Shown: piece after piece, positions 7,393-15,978 of the stretch
Position numbering within the stretch: position 1 is the stretch's first letter
Layout: the number at the start of each line of letters is the position of its first letter
NCBI RefSeq assembly: GCF_001269925.1
Contig: NZ_LHVO01000052.1
Coordinates: 124,001 to 188,000, forward strand
Direction: 5' to 3'
DNA from: Pseudomonas sp. MIACH
GTDB lineage: Bacteria > Pseudomonadota > Gammaproteobacteria > Pseudomonadales > Pseudomonadaceae
DNA length: 64,000 nt
Program-made: the position numbers and the translations under genes
The notes under the pieces: model-generated
Databases searched by the model: none
Told to the model about the DNA's origin: nothing
The model's input: only the letters and a program-made list of their open reading frames with translations

Positions 7393-8337
7393 TTACACAT
7401 CCTCAATCCAGAAATTAATCTCTTCGATATGTGCGTTCATCTGCGTCCTGGCACGCTCGTTGTCTCCTGCGAGGATTGCCTCAACGATGTGCTCGTGGGC
7501 CTCCAGCGTCCGTGTGAAAGCCTCTGGGTGTCGGCGTGCCTGATGCTGCCGGGTGTGGTCACGAAATAGGCGCAACATCAGGTGGGTCAGCAACTCCAGC
7601 GTCGGGTCACCGGTCAACTGGGCTAGCAACAGATGGAACTGCTGCAGTTCCTCGGCTGAGGCCGTGCGGCGATCCAGTGTGCGTTCGAACTGTAAGAGTT
7701 CAACCAACTGTCGTCGTCCGTTGCCATCGATACAGACCAAACAACGCTCCAGAATCAGCCGCTGAATATCTTGGCGAGTACGTTGTAAATCCGCGCCTTT
7801 GATGCGCCGAAACTCAAGGTATAAGCCTACCGAATAGGCCACCGCGTCGATATTGGGTACCGCGACAACCAGCCCGCCACCCGATCCGGGTCTGATGCGT
7901 ACCACACCCTGATGTTCCAGCAAGCGAATGGCCTCACGTAAAAGATTGCGGCCGACACCATAGAGTTTTTGCAGCTCACTTTCGGAGCCCAGTACCCGGC
8001 CGACCTGCCAGCCGTCGCGAACGATGGTGTGGGCAATGGTTTTAGCCAGCACTTGCGCCAACTTGAGCCCCGGCTGGTCCAATTGCAGCTTGAGCCCCGA
8101 GCTCGCCACCCAGTGCTCGGCCAAGGCCAGTTGCGTCGCCGGCATCTTGCGCCCGGCAAAGGCCGCATCGTGAGGAAGATGTTGCGGCTTTACCCTTTTC
8201 TTCCGTTGGGCCGACTGCGCCATTTCGCGGAAGAACGGGACCTCACTTTCAGGGATGGACAAGGTAATCGACACCAGTCCACTCGCCTTTTGCCGCTCAC
8301 GATACTCCGCGACCCGAAGCGCATTGCTTTTTGCCAT
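7393..8337 (-). CDS. FadR-type GntR regulator with ribbon-helix-helix-like N-terminus
   Basis: Predicted one-component transcription factor of 314 aa. Residues of the centre form the winged helix (SESELQKLYGVGRNLLREAI, then HQGVVRIRPGSGGGLVV) and the C-terminal half is an all-helical FCD ligand domain ending in HEHIVEAILAGDNERARTQM. Before the helix-turn-helix are about 80 extra residues; the first 45 (ALRVAEYRERQKASGLVSIT and on) resemble ribbon-helix-helix/MazE-like antitoxin segments, so the protein may have two DNA-binding modules. ATG 8337 is chosen for its GGGAG site rather than the codon at 8352. It is divergent from the SDR-LuxE-LuxC operon, which it may control. Confidence 0.82.
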   Translation of the reverse strand: MAKSNALRVAEYRERQKASGLVSITLSIPESEVPFFREMAQSAQRKKRVKPQHLPHDAAFAGRKMPATQLALAEHWVASSGLKLQLDQPGLKLAQVLAKTIAHTIVRDGWQVGRVLGSESELQKLYGVGRNLLREAIRLLEHQGVVRIRPGSGGGLVVAVPNIDAVAYSVGLYLEFRRIKGADLQRTRQDIQRLILERCLVCIDGNGRRQLVELLQFERTLDRRTASAEELQQFHLLLAQLTGDPTLELLTHLMLRLFRDHTRQHQARRHPEAFTRTLEAHEHIVEAILAGDNERARTQMNAHIEEINFWIEDV

Positions 8338-8516
8338 GACAGCTCCCGACAATCAATCCTTTAAACAAATCGTTACCTGACACAGCTTAGTGAAAGGCCC
8401 GCATAAAACCGCGTTATTAGCGACATTTTGCTCTAGACACCTTGATTTTACGAACTGCCGATCACATGACGCCAGCTATCAAGGGCCCTATATTGGTTAT
8501 GGCTGATTCCCCAGAA

Positions 8517-8527
8517 AATAACAACAA
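8517..8527 (+). promoter_or_regulatory. Crc/Hfq-type A-rich leader before SDR
   Basis: AATAACAACAA contains two overlapping AAnAAnAA matches ending at the AGGAG ribosome site. Such catabolite-activity motifs are bound by Hfq with Crc in Pseudomonas. Confidence 0.55.
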
Positions 8528-8537
8528 GGAGAGCACA

Positions 8538-9383
8538 ATGACTTCACGTCAAACGACTCACTGGCTGATCACTGGCGTTTCCAGTGGCTTCGGCCGAATA
8601 CTCGCTCAAGCGGCGCTGGCGCGTGGTGATTCCGTGGTCGGAACCCTGCGGCGCACTTCGCAAATCAGCGAATTCGAAGCCCTAGCGCCAGGCCGTGCCC
8701 ATGGCATCCAACTCGATGTCACCCAGTCTGAGCGCATCGGCCCTGCGGTTACCGAATCCATCGCGGCACTGGGGCATATCGACATCCTGGTCAACAACGC
8801 CGGTTATGGCCTGTTCGGCGCCATCGAAGAAACCACGGCTCAAGAGCAGCAACAGGTGATGGACACCAACTTCACCGGTCCGCTGCGCCTGATTCAAGCC
8901 GTCCTGCCCCATATGCGCGCCCGTAAACAGGGGCACATCATCAATTTCTCGTCGCTTGCGGGGATGATTGGGATGCCGGGTGTCGGCCTCTATTGCTCGG
9001 CGAAGTTCGCGCTTGAAGGCATGAGCGAGTCGCTGGCGGGAGAGCTTGCTCCGTTCGGTATCCAGGTCACGCTGATCGAGCCGGGAGGCTTTCGTACCAA
9101 CTTCGCCAGCAGCTCACTGGCGATTGTGGCCAACCCCATTGCGGACTATGACGCGACACCGGCCGGGCAGACACGAAAACACATCAGCGGCTACGCCGGC
9201 CATGAGCCAGGAGACCCCGTCAAAGGCATGCAAGCGATTCTGGACATGCTTGACGCACCCAAGGCGCCGCTACGGCTGGTGTTGGGCGCCGATGCGGTCG
9301 CAGCGATCCGCAGAAAGCTAGGCCAGGTCAGCGCCGACATCGACAGCTGGGAAAGCACCTCTGTCGCCACCGCCTTTGCCTGA
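8538..9383 (+). CDS. Short-chain dehydrogenase/reductase
   Basis: Classical SDR of 281 aa: TGVSSGFG cofactor motif (12-19), NNAG (86-89), Ser139, Tyr152 and Lys156. The C-terminal extension and the motif NFSSLAGMIGMPGVGLYCSA resemble the oxidoreductases related to retinol/3-oxoacyl reductases. It starts at ATG 8538 behind AGGAG. It is the first gene of a three-gene operon with LuxE-like and LuxC-like genes, so it may reduce or oxidise the aldehyde/alcohol made by that pair. It is divergent from the FadR-type regulator. Confidence 0.87.
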   Translation: MTSRQTTHWLITGVSSGFGRILAQAALARGDSVVGTLRRTSQISEFEALAPGRAHGIQLDVTQSERIGPAVTESIAALGHIDILVNNAGYGLFGAIEETTAQEQQQVMDTNFTGPLRLIQAVLPHMRARKQGHIINFSSLAGMIGMPGVGLYCSAKFALEGMSESLAGELAPFGIQVTLIEPGGFRTNFASSSLAIVANPIADYDATPAGQTRKHISGYAGHEPGDPVKGMQAILDMLDAPKAPLRLVLGADAVAAIRRKLGQVSADIDSWESTSVATAFA

Positions 9384-9400
9384 CCTGCGCCGGACCTCAT

Positions 9401-9408
9401 AACAACAA
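9401..9408 (+). promoter_or_regulatory. Crc/Hfq-type A-rich leader before luxE-like gene
   Basis: AACAACAA matches AAnAAnAA and abuts the AAGGA ribosome site of the gene at 9419. Confidence 0.5.
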
Positions 9409-9418
9409 GGAAAAACCC

Positions 9419-10780
9419 ATGAGTGCACTTCAACAGATTCTTAAGCTCGCCCACAATAAAGACCCTTTTCGCGAATCGCCGGACAACCTTTACCAACTGC
9501 AATTGCAGGCCGCCGGCGAACGCTTCGCCCAGCGTCGGCAGCAGATCAAGCTGCTTGATCGGCGCGCGAAAGACGCAGGTATCGATGAAGTGCGCAGTCG
9601 TGAAGACCTGGTGCCCTTGCTATTCGCCGACGCCAATTACAAAAGTTATCCAGACTCCTTCCTCGATCAGAAACGTTGGGACCGCATGACGTTGTGGCTG
9701 CAAACGCTGTCTACCGTGCCCATCGTCGGTATGAACTATGACGCGATTCAAGACATGGACGATTGGGTCGCTGAACTGCGACGTAATGGTCACTACGTCG
9801 TGAGTTCCAGCGGCACGTCAGGCCGCCAATCATTCCTTAATCAGAGCGAAAGCGACCGAGAGATGAGCTGGCAGTTAACGACCCAGGCCATCGAGTGGGC
9901 AGTGAAAAACTTCCGCGAACGCAAGGCGCCCTACCCGGTCTTCGCCCTGCTGCCGTCGGGCGGCTCCTATACCGCGACCGAACGCACGGAGCGGTTCATC
10001 CAAGCTGTCGGCAAACCCGACGACATTCACTATATGTCGTACGTGCCACAAAGCGCCCAAGACCTGATGACCGGCGCACGACTCAAACGAGAGATGGCCG
10101 CAGGGACCGCCAAGCCCAATGAAATAGCAGCGTTCGAGGCGCGGACTCGGGAGCGCCAGACCATTATTCAGCGCGAGTTTGCTGATTTCCGTCGCCGGCT
10201 GCTGGAGCGTCGACACGAACCGCAGTTGATCATCGGCATGCTCGGGATGCTCTATACGCTGGTGGCCGAAGGCAAGGCCCAAGGGATTGTCGACGGCGAC
10301 TTCCACCCTGACACCGTGTTCAGCTTTGGCGGCGGCAAGAAAGGCCTGAACTTGCCAGAGGACTTTCAGGATCAGTGCTACCGCTTCTTCAATCTGAACG
10401 AACATAATTTCAACGACGGCTACGGTATGGCCGAGATGTCCGGATTTTGCCCCACCTTCCATAAAACCGGCGGCTGGGTGATTCCACCATGGATTGTTCC
10501 ACTGGTACTCGACAAGACCGGCGAGCAATTACTCAACCCTGAAAACGGCCGTGGTGAGGTCGAGGGTCGGTTTGCCTTTATCGACTTGCTGGTCGATGGT
10601 CGTTGGGGCGGCATGATCAGCGGCGACAAAGTGCGAATTGATTTTTCGTGCGATCAAGACGGCATTCGGGCGCCACTGATCAAGGAGTTGGTGCGTTACA
10701 AAGACCTGCCTGGCGGCGTTGACAAGTTGAGCTGTGCCGGGACCATTGATGCCTATATCCGTGGCGCGATTGAAGACTGA
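9419..10780 (+). CDS. LuxE/acyl-protein synthetase-like carboxylate-activating enzyme
   Basis: 453-aa member of the adenylate-forming group related to LuxE and phenylacetate-CoA ligase. The phosphate-binding motif is SSSGTSGR (129-136) and a later adenylate motif reads NDGYGMAEMSGFC. LuxE enzymes activate a fatty acid as acyl-AMP and pass it, through an acyl-enzyme, to the LuxC reductase. The next gene, 10 nt downstream, is LuxC-like, which supports a carboxylic acid reductase pair acting on a pathway acid. The true acyl group is unknown. It could instead be a CoA ligase-like enzyme; the pairing with LuxC makes that less likely. Confidence 0.78.
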   Translation: MSALQQILKLAHNKDPFRESPDNLYQLQLQAAGERFAQRRQQIKLLDRRAKDAGIDEVRSREDLVPLLFADANYKSYPDSFLDQKRWDRMTLWLQTLSTVPIVGMNYDAIQDMDDWVAELRRNGHYVVSSSGTSGRQSFLNQSESDREMSWQLTTQAIEWAVKNFRERKAPYPVFALLPSGGSYTATERTERFIQAVGKPDDIHYMSYVPQSAQDLMTGARLKREMAAGTAKPNEIAAFEARTRERQTIIQREFADFRRRLLERRHEPQLIIGMLGMLYTLVAEGKAQGIVDGDFHPDTVFSFGGGKKGLNLPEDFQDQCYRFFNLNEHNFNDGYGMAEMSGFCPTFHKTGGWVIPPWIVPLVLDKTGEQLLNPENGRGEVEGRFAFIDLLVDGRWGGMISGDKVRIDFSCDQDGIRAPLIKELVRYKDLPGGVDKLSCAGTIDAYIRGAIED

Positions 10781-10790
10781 GGACTGTGTG

Positions 10791-12215
10791 ATGACGAGTA
10801 TTCCAGACGTGGCTGCGGCCACAACGAGTGAGGCGATTCTGGTGCCACACTCGCTCAAGGGTGTATTGAAAAACGGTCACGATATCGAACATGTGTCTCG
10901 GGATCTGGGGGCCAGCTTCTACACCCCCGCGCTGGATCTGGACGATTTGGTGTGGCTGCGCGGCGAACCTGGCCCGGCTTTCGAGACGCCGTCCTCGGAA
11001 ATCATCGACTACCTCGTCGAGCTCGGCGCTCGACTGACACTGGATGACAACCTTTACCTGCAACATGCGCTGGAGATGAGCGTCAAGGTTAATCCCCTGG
11101 GGCCGCGCATACTGGAAAACTGCTACCGCGACATGGGTAATATGTTCCAGCGGCAGGTGTTGGAGGATGAAATCGACATCAGTTTCGGCCATCGCGGCCC
11201 GCTGGATGGCTGGGCGGAACGCACTCTGCGCGGTCGTAAAAGCCGTCTACGCGCGTTTCCGCCGCGGTTGGTGCACATCCTCGCCGGCAACTCGCCGATG
11301 GTCACCGCGATGAGCATCATGCGTGGCGCACTTAGCAAGGGTGTTCACCTGCTCAAATTGCCTTCCAATGATCTGTTCACCGCCACCGCTATCCTGCGCA
11401 CCATGGCAGAGATGGCCCCTGATCACCCGGTCACCCGCTCGTTCTCAGCAGCTTACTGGCGCGGCGGTGATGCTTCGGTTGAGTCGTCTATCTATCGCGC
11501 CCAGTACTTCGACAAGCTAGTGGTTTGGGGTGGTGAAAGCGCGGTGCGTCATGCGGCCAAATATACCGGGCCGGGGTTGGAGCTGATGGCGTTCGACCCG
11601 AAGGTGTCTTTTTCATTGATCGGTCGCGAGGCTTTTGCCTCAGAACAAACCCTTCGCGAGGTAGCCCGACGTGGCGCCGCCGATGTGCTCTCGTTCAATC
11701 AGGACGCCTGCAATTCCAGTCGCTATCAATTCATCGAAGCCAACACCGACGACGCGGATCGTTACGCTCATGCACTGGCCGAAGCCTTGAGTCATGACGT
11801 GCGTTATGGGTCGGGCATTGGCCCGGTGGTCAGCGAAGACATTCGCAGCGAAGTGGAAGTATTGCGTGATCTTGAACCGTTCTACCGGGTATTCGGCGAG
11901 TACGAAGGTCGAGGGCTGGTGGTCAGGTCCGATGAGATGGTCGGCTTTCACCCGACCAACAAAACCGTGAACGTGGTCTGCGTGGAGTCACTCGCCGTGG
12001 CAGCGCGTAAGGCCAATGTCGCCACTCAAACGGTGGGGGTTTATCCTGCCAATCGCGTCATTGAAGTTCGTGACATTCTTGCCAGTGCTGGCACCCAGCG
12101 CATTGTCAATCTGGGCGAAGTCATCTCCGATGGCGTAGGCGGCTATCCCCACGACGGCATGATCCCCCTGCATCGATTCATGAAATGGATTTCTGAAGAA
12201 GCGCAAGGCGAATAA
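10791..12215 (+). CDS. LuxC-like acyl-CoA/acyl-enzyme reductase
   Basis: Aldehyde-dehydrogenase-superfamily reductase of 474 aa resembling LuxC, which reduces a thioester-bound acyl group to aldehyde with NADPH. The nucleophile is probably Cys307 in SFNQDACNSS. The motif HILAGNSPMVTAMSIMRGAL (163-182) matches the LuxC cofactor region. ATG 10791, with GAGG overlapping the upstream stop codon, is preferred to ATG 10734 inside the previous gene. It ends 24 nt before a long hairpin (12,239-12,266) that separates it from the convergent kinase gene. No luxAB genes are present, so bioluminescence is excluded here. Confidence 0.82.
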   Translation: MTSIPDVAAATTSEAILVPHSLKGVLKNGHDIEHVSRDLGASFYTPALDLDDLVWLRGEPGPAFETPSSEIIDYLVELGARLTLDDNLYLQHALEMSVKVNPLGPRILENCYRDMGNMFQRQVLEDEIDISFGHRGPLDGWAERTLRGRKSRLRAFPPRLVHILAGNSPMVTAMSIMRGALSKGVHLLKLPSNDLFTATAILRTMAEMAPDHPVTRSFSAAYWRGGDASVESSIYRAQYFDKLVVWGGESAVRHAAKYTGPGLELMAFDPKVSFSLIGREAFASEQTLREVARRGAADVLSFNQDACNSSRYQFIEANTDDADRYAHALAEALSHDVRYGSGIGPVVSEDIRSEVEVLRDLEPFYRVFGEYEGRGLVVRSDEMVGFHPTNKTVNVVCVESLAVAARKANVATQTVGVYPANRVIEVRDILASAGTQRIVNLGEVISDGVGGYPHDGMIPLHRFMKWISEEAQGE

Positions 12216-12238
12216 TTCCATAGAAAATACCGGGAGCC

Positions 12239-12266
12239 TGCAGGAGCAGACTGGTCTGCTCCTGCA
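12239..12266. terminator. Hairpin between convergent genes
   Basis: TGCAGGAGCAGAC and its exact complement GTCTGCTCCTGCA are separated by two bases. It lies between stop codons of convergent genes at 12,215 and 12,281. No strong T tract follows on either strand, so it may be a structural or weak bidirectional terminator. Confidence 0.6.
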
Positions 12267-12280
12267 CTCTGTGTATGGCG

Positions 12281-13348
12281 TCAACGCAACAACTCCAACG
12301 TGCTATGGGTCAAAGCTGCATCGCCAAAACGAGCGGCATATGCGGTATTGACCGACTCGGTTTGAAACCGGGTTTCGTTGATCAGGAACACAAACAACCC
12401 CCACGCGATCTCTCGGCGATAGCACTCCAGGGCCTCTTCAAAACCCGGGGCATCGACCCCTTCCTCGGTCAGACATTTCAAGTAGTGCTCAAGCAAAAGC
12501 AGTTCCGATTCGCGGCGGTCGACGATGTCTAATGCGCAGATCAGGTGATAGGTCACGTCGGCAAACCATGGTGCCCTGTTGATTTGCATGTCGAGAAAAC
12601 CCGGCGTCCCCAGCGGATCCTCGTACAGATTACCTAGATGGGTATCCCCGTGACTGAGGGTCGGCGGATGGGCCTGATGCAGTTGCGCCAGTTTGCCAAA
12701 CGCGTTGCGCATCCACTCCAGGTCATGCAAACGCGTCGACACTGCTGCACCACGGGGCGATTCCATGTAGCCGCGCCAGACCTTGGGCTGCAAGTAACGG
12801 TCGGCATACATCAGCGTGTCGCCGGTCATCCGTGGTTCGACCCACGCCATGGCCCCGCCCGTCTTAAAATCCGCGTGATCCCACCATTGGGCATGGTAGC
12901 GGGCCATCGCCTGCAGACGTCTTTTGACTTGATCGGGACGTTGCGGGCGCAGCGCGTTGCAAAATCGTACGCCGGCCAGATTCAGGTCCTCCATCAATAT
13001 GATGGACTGGTAACTCGCGGGGTCCTCGTCGCTCTGGGCGAAGAAACACCGGGGCGTGTTCATGGCGACCCGAGGCAGTACCTCACGGTAGGTCCGCGTT
13101 TCCTTGGCATACATGAATCCCATGGACGCGCTGTGTGCTTCGAACCCACCTTTAACAATCATACGCGGCGGCAACCCGGCCAGCTCACCCACCGCGTTAT
13201 AACGCAATTCAACCCGGATTTTAGTCGAGGTGCCTAACAGGACATCGACGACCCTGGCCTCGCGCACCTCTACCCCTGGCCAACTCAACGCCAGCGCCTC
13301 GCTCAACCAGTGTGCGGTGATGCCTTCAATCGTCAGTGGAAGCCGCAT
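12281..13348 (-). CDS. APH-fold phosphotransferase, LvaA/ACAD10-kinase-like
   Basis: Protein-kinase-like phosphotransferase of 355 aa. The catalytic loop is HGDTHLGN (233-240) and the metal-binding Asp is Asp253 in GFLDMQ. Relatives include LvaA of Pseudomonas levulinate catabolism and the kinase part of ACAD10/11, which phosphorylate 4-hydroxyacyl-CoAs so that the hydroxyl can be eliminated. Being the last gene of the minus-strand envelope operon in a catabolic cluster, this role is more plausible than antibiotic resistance, but it is an inference. The start has a GAGG site 6 nt upstream. Confidence 0.8.
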   Translation of the reverse strand: MRLPLTIEGITAHWLSEALALSWPGVEVREARVVDVLLGTSTKIRVELRYNAVGELAGLPPRMIVKGGFEAHSASMGFMYAKETRTYREVLPRVAMNTPRCFFAQSDEDPASYQSIILMEDLNLAGVRFCNALRPQRPDQVKRRLQAMARYHAQWWDHADFKTGGAMAWVEPRMTGDTLMYADRYLQPKVWRGYMESPRGAAVSTRLHDLEWMRNAFGKLAQLHQAHPPTLSHGDTHLGNLYEDPLGTPGFLDMQINRAPWFADVTYHLICALDIVDRRESELLLLEHYLKCLTEEGVDAPGFEEALECYRREIAWGLFVFLINETRFQTESVNTAYAARFGDAALTHSTLELLR

Positions 13349-13417
13349 GCTGCTACCTCAATCGTTGCAACGCCTGAAACAGAAAACACCGGCGCACTCG
13401 CGCATGAACACCGCAAC

Positions 13418-15904
13418 TCAATAAACGCTGGCGTTGGGCACCTTGGCAATGGGTTTTGACTCACTCGCCTCAGCAGTGGCTAACTCGTCCGAGCCTGATG
13501 CGCTGACATCGTCGGACCGAAAGTCCACCGGGCCTCGCAACAGGAAATAGGACATCGCAGGTATCAGAATCAATGCGCCGACCATGTTCCCCAGGAACAG
13601 GAAGGTCAGCAGGATGCCCATGTCGGCCTGGAATTTGATCGGCGACCAGACCCAGGTCACCACGCCCGCCGCGAGGGTCAGGCCCACCAGGGCCACGACA
13701 CGTCCGGTAAATTGCAAGGCATGGCGATAGGCTTCGAGCAGACTTTGGCCGGCCCGCTGTTGTTGCAACTGGACACTGAGCAGATACAGCGCGTAATCCA
13801 CGCCAATCCCGACGCCCAGCGTAATTGCGGGCAAGGTCGCGACTTTCATGCCAATCCCCAACGCCACCATCAACGCCTCGCACAAGAGGGTGCTGATGAA
13901 CAGCGGTACCACGGCAATAACGGCGGCTTTCCAGTTACGAAAGGCGATCAGACACAGCAAGGTCACCGTCGCATACAGCGCGAGCAACATCTTGAGATTG
14001 GCGCGTTCCACCACAATGTTGGTCACCGCTTCGATCCCGGCGCTGCCTGCGGCCAACTGGAATTGGCGATCGTCGGTGTCATGTTGTGTGGCGAAGGCTT
14101 CCGACGCTTTGACCACACGCTCCAGCGTGTCGGCCTTATGGTCTTGAAGATAAGCCACGATAGGGGTGACCGAACACCGCCGGTCTACCAGCTCGGGCTT
14201 ATCCACCTGAACCTGCTCAATCGCGCCATTGAGGTTGCTGGGATTGCGCGGAATGCTCAGCCATTTGGGGCTGCCCTCATTCTGACCGGAAAACACCATG
14301 CGTACCGAGTCAGCCGCTGACATCGTCATCTGTACCCCCGGGACCTGACGCAGCATGTTGCTCATGCGGTCGGCCTCGACCAGTGATGAGAACTGCTGAC
14401 AGCCACCTTCCGGGGTTTTCATCATGACCACGAACATGTCGCTGGACAGCGCGTAGTGCTGGGTCAAATAACGCACATCCTTGTTGTAACGCGAGTCTGG
14501 ACGCAGCTCCGGAGCGCCGGCGTCCAGGTCGCCGATCTTGAGTTGGGTACCGACCACGAACCCGCCGATAGCCAGCAAAACCGCAACCGATACGGCTTTT
14601 ATCGCCCGGCCACGCTGGATGAAACTGGCGAAAAACTCCCAAAACCGACTGGTCCCTTCTCCACGTTCCTGACGAATGCTGCGCTCGGCGGCGCTTTTGC
14701 TCACCCCGACATAAGACAGCGACACCGGCACCAGAACCAGGATGGTGAAGATCAGAATTCCGACACCAATCGACATACTGATAGCCAGCTCCTTGATCAC
14801 CGGAATGTCGATGATGATCAACACAGCAAAGCCCACCACATTCGCCAGCAATGCGGTCAACCCGGCGCGGAACAAACGGCGAAAGGTATAACGCGCGGCG
14901 ACATATTTGTGAGTACCACGCCCGATATCCTGCATGATCCCGTTCATTTTCTGCGCGCCATGGGACAAGCCGATGGCGAAGATCAGAAAGGGCACCAGAA
15001 TAAGATACGGATCCAGCACATAGCCGATAACGCTGAGAATACCCAGCAGCCAACACACGCCCAGCGTGGCGTAAAAGACCAACAATAAGGTGCTGCGAAT
15101 GCAGCGCGTGTAGAGGAAGACAAACAGCGCAGCGATAGCGGCGGCAAAGGCAAAAAACTCGCTGACCTGCCATAACCCATCGATAAGGTCTCCCACCAGT
15201 TTGGCAAAACCAACGATGTGAATTTTTATCTTGTCGGTTTCCAGCACCCGGACTTTGCTTTCCAATTGATGTGAAAAGTCGTTGTAGTCCAGGGGCAGAT
15301 TGGTGTCCTGATTCTTGTCCATCAACGGCACGATGATCAGGCTCGAGCGGAAATCGGACGCGACGTAGTTGCCGACGATCCCCGACTGCAGGATGTTGCC
15401 ACGCAAGGCATCCATCGCCGCGGCGGACCCATCGAAAGGATCCGGCATGACCGGGCCACCGCGATAGCCCTCCTCCGTCACCTCGGTCCAGCGCAAGCTC
15501 GATGTCCATAGGCTGCGCAATGCCGACCGATCGACACCAGGCATCAGGAACAAGGTGTCGCTGGCTTTTTGCAAGGTCTCAAGGAAGTCTTTGTCAAAGA
15601 TGTTGCCTTGGGTATTCTCCACCACCACGCGTACGGAGTTACCCATCCCGCGCAGCGCATCCTTGTTCTGAAAGTAGTTCTGAATATAGGGATGGGACTG
15701 GGGGATCATTTTTTCGAAACTGGCATTGACTGGCAGTTTCGAAGCCTGCCAAGCCCAGAACACAGTCGCCAGCAGACAAATCAGCAGGATCGGCAGACGA
15801 TGGTTGAAGATAAACCGTTCGAACCAGATGCCGCTGTTTCGATCAAAATCCTTGGGATCGCGGATGACTTGCATGTCACCCTGATTGCCGGCAGGAATAG
15901 CCAT
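13418..15904 (-). CDS. MmpL-family RND transporter
   Basis: Inner-membrane RND-superfamily protein of 828 aa, with one TM helix near residues 31-52, a large periplasmic domain, a first helix bundle (about 230-400), a second periplasmic domain and a second bundle (about 640-800). The duplicated MMPL topology is plain, for example ILVPFLIFAIGLSHGAQKMN and ITLGVGIGVDYALYLLS. With the YCF48, DUF1329 and DUF1302 genes upstream it forms a recurring Proteobacterial set thought to move hydrophobic molecules across the envelope. Direction of transport here is unknown. An AACAATAATAA leader lies just upstream of the ribosome site. Confidence 0.88.
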   Translation of the reverse strand: MAIPAGNQGDMQVIRDPKDFDRNSGIWFERFIFNHRLPILLICLLATVFWAWQASKLPVNASFEKMIPQSHPYIQNYFQNKDALRGMGNSVRVVVENTQGNIFDKDFLETLQKASDTLFLMPGVDRSALRSLWTSSLRWTEVTEEGYRGGPVMPDPFDGSAAAMDALRGNILQSGIVGNYVASDFRSSLIIVPLMDKNQDTNLPLDYNDFSHQLESKVRVLETDKIKIHIVGFAKLVGDLIDGLWQVSEFFAFAAAIAALFVFLYTRCIRSTLLLVFYATLGVCWLLGILSVIGYVLDPYLILVPFLIFAIGLSHGAQKMNGIMQDIGRGTHKYVAARYTFRRLFRAGLTALLANVVGFAVLIIIDIPVIKELAISMSIGVGILIFTILVLVPVSLSYVGVSKSAAERSIRQERGEGTSRFWEFFASFIQRGRAIKAVSVAVLLAIGGFVVGTQLKIGDLDAGAPELRPDSRYNKDVRYLTQHYALSSDMFVVMMKTPEGGCQQFSSLVEADRMSNMLRQVPGVQMTMSAADSVRMVFSGQNEGSPKWLSIPRNPSNLNGAIEQVQVDKPELVDRRCSVTPIVAYLQDHKADTLERVVKASEAFATQHDTDDRQFQLAAGSAGIEAVTNIVVERANLKMLLALYATVTLLCLIAFRNWKAAVIAVVPLFISTLLCEALMVALGIGMKVATLPAITLGVGIGVDYALYLLSVQLQQQRAGQSLLEAYRHALQFTGRVVALVGLTLAAGVVTWVWSPIKFQADMGILLTFLFLGNMVGALILIPAMSYFLLRGPVDFRSDDVSASGSDELATAEASESKPIAKVPNASVY

Positions 15905-15918
15905 AAATGTCTTCTCGA

Positions 15919-15929
15919 TTATTATTGTT
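15919..15929 (-). promoter_or_regulatory. Crc/Hfq-type leader before the MmpL gene
   Basis: On the minus strand the bases read AACAATAATAA, matching AAnAAnAA in two registers, about 14 nt before the ATG at 15,904. Confidence 0.5.
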
Positions 15930-15978
15930 CAGTAAGACTGGCCATAGCACGATAGCCGCCCTGATCAATCCCCGGCTT

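Noticed and set aside
7171..7569. Plus-strand frame of 132 codons after the NMO-family gene
   Set aside because: It spans a terminator and the 3' end of the minus-strand regulator.
10791..12215. Bioluminescence operon because of LuxC- and LuxE-like genes
   Set aside because: No luxA, luxB or luxD homologue is nearby; the context is catabolic.
12281..13348. Aminoglycoside resistance by the APH-fold protein
   Set aside because: Operon context and resemblance to LvaA/ACAD10 kinases favour an acyl-CoA substrate.
14310..15509. 399-codon second minus-strand frame within the MmpL gene
   Set aside because: The MmpL frame has proper TM segments and ribosome site; this one is an out-of-frame shadow.
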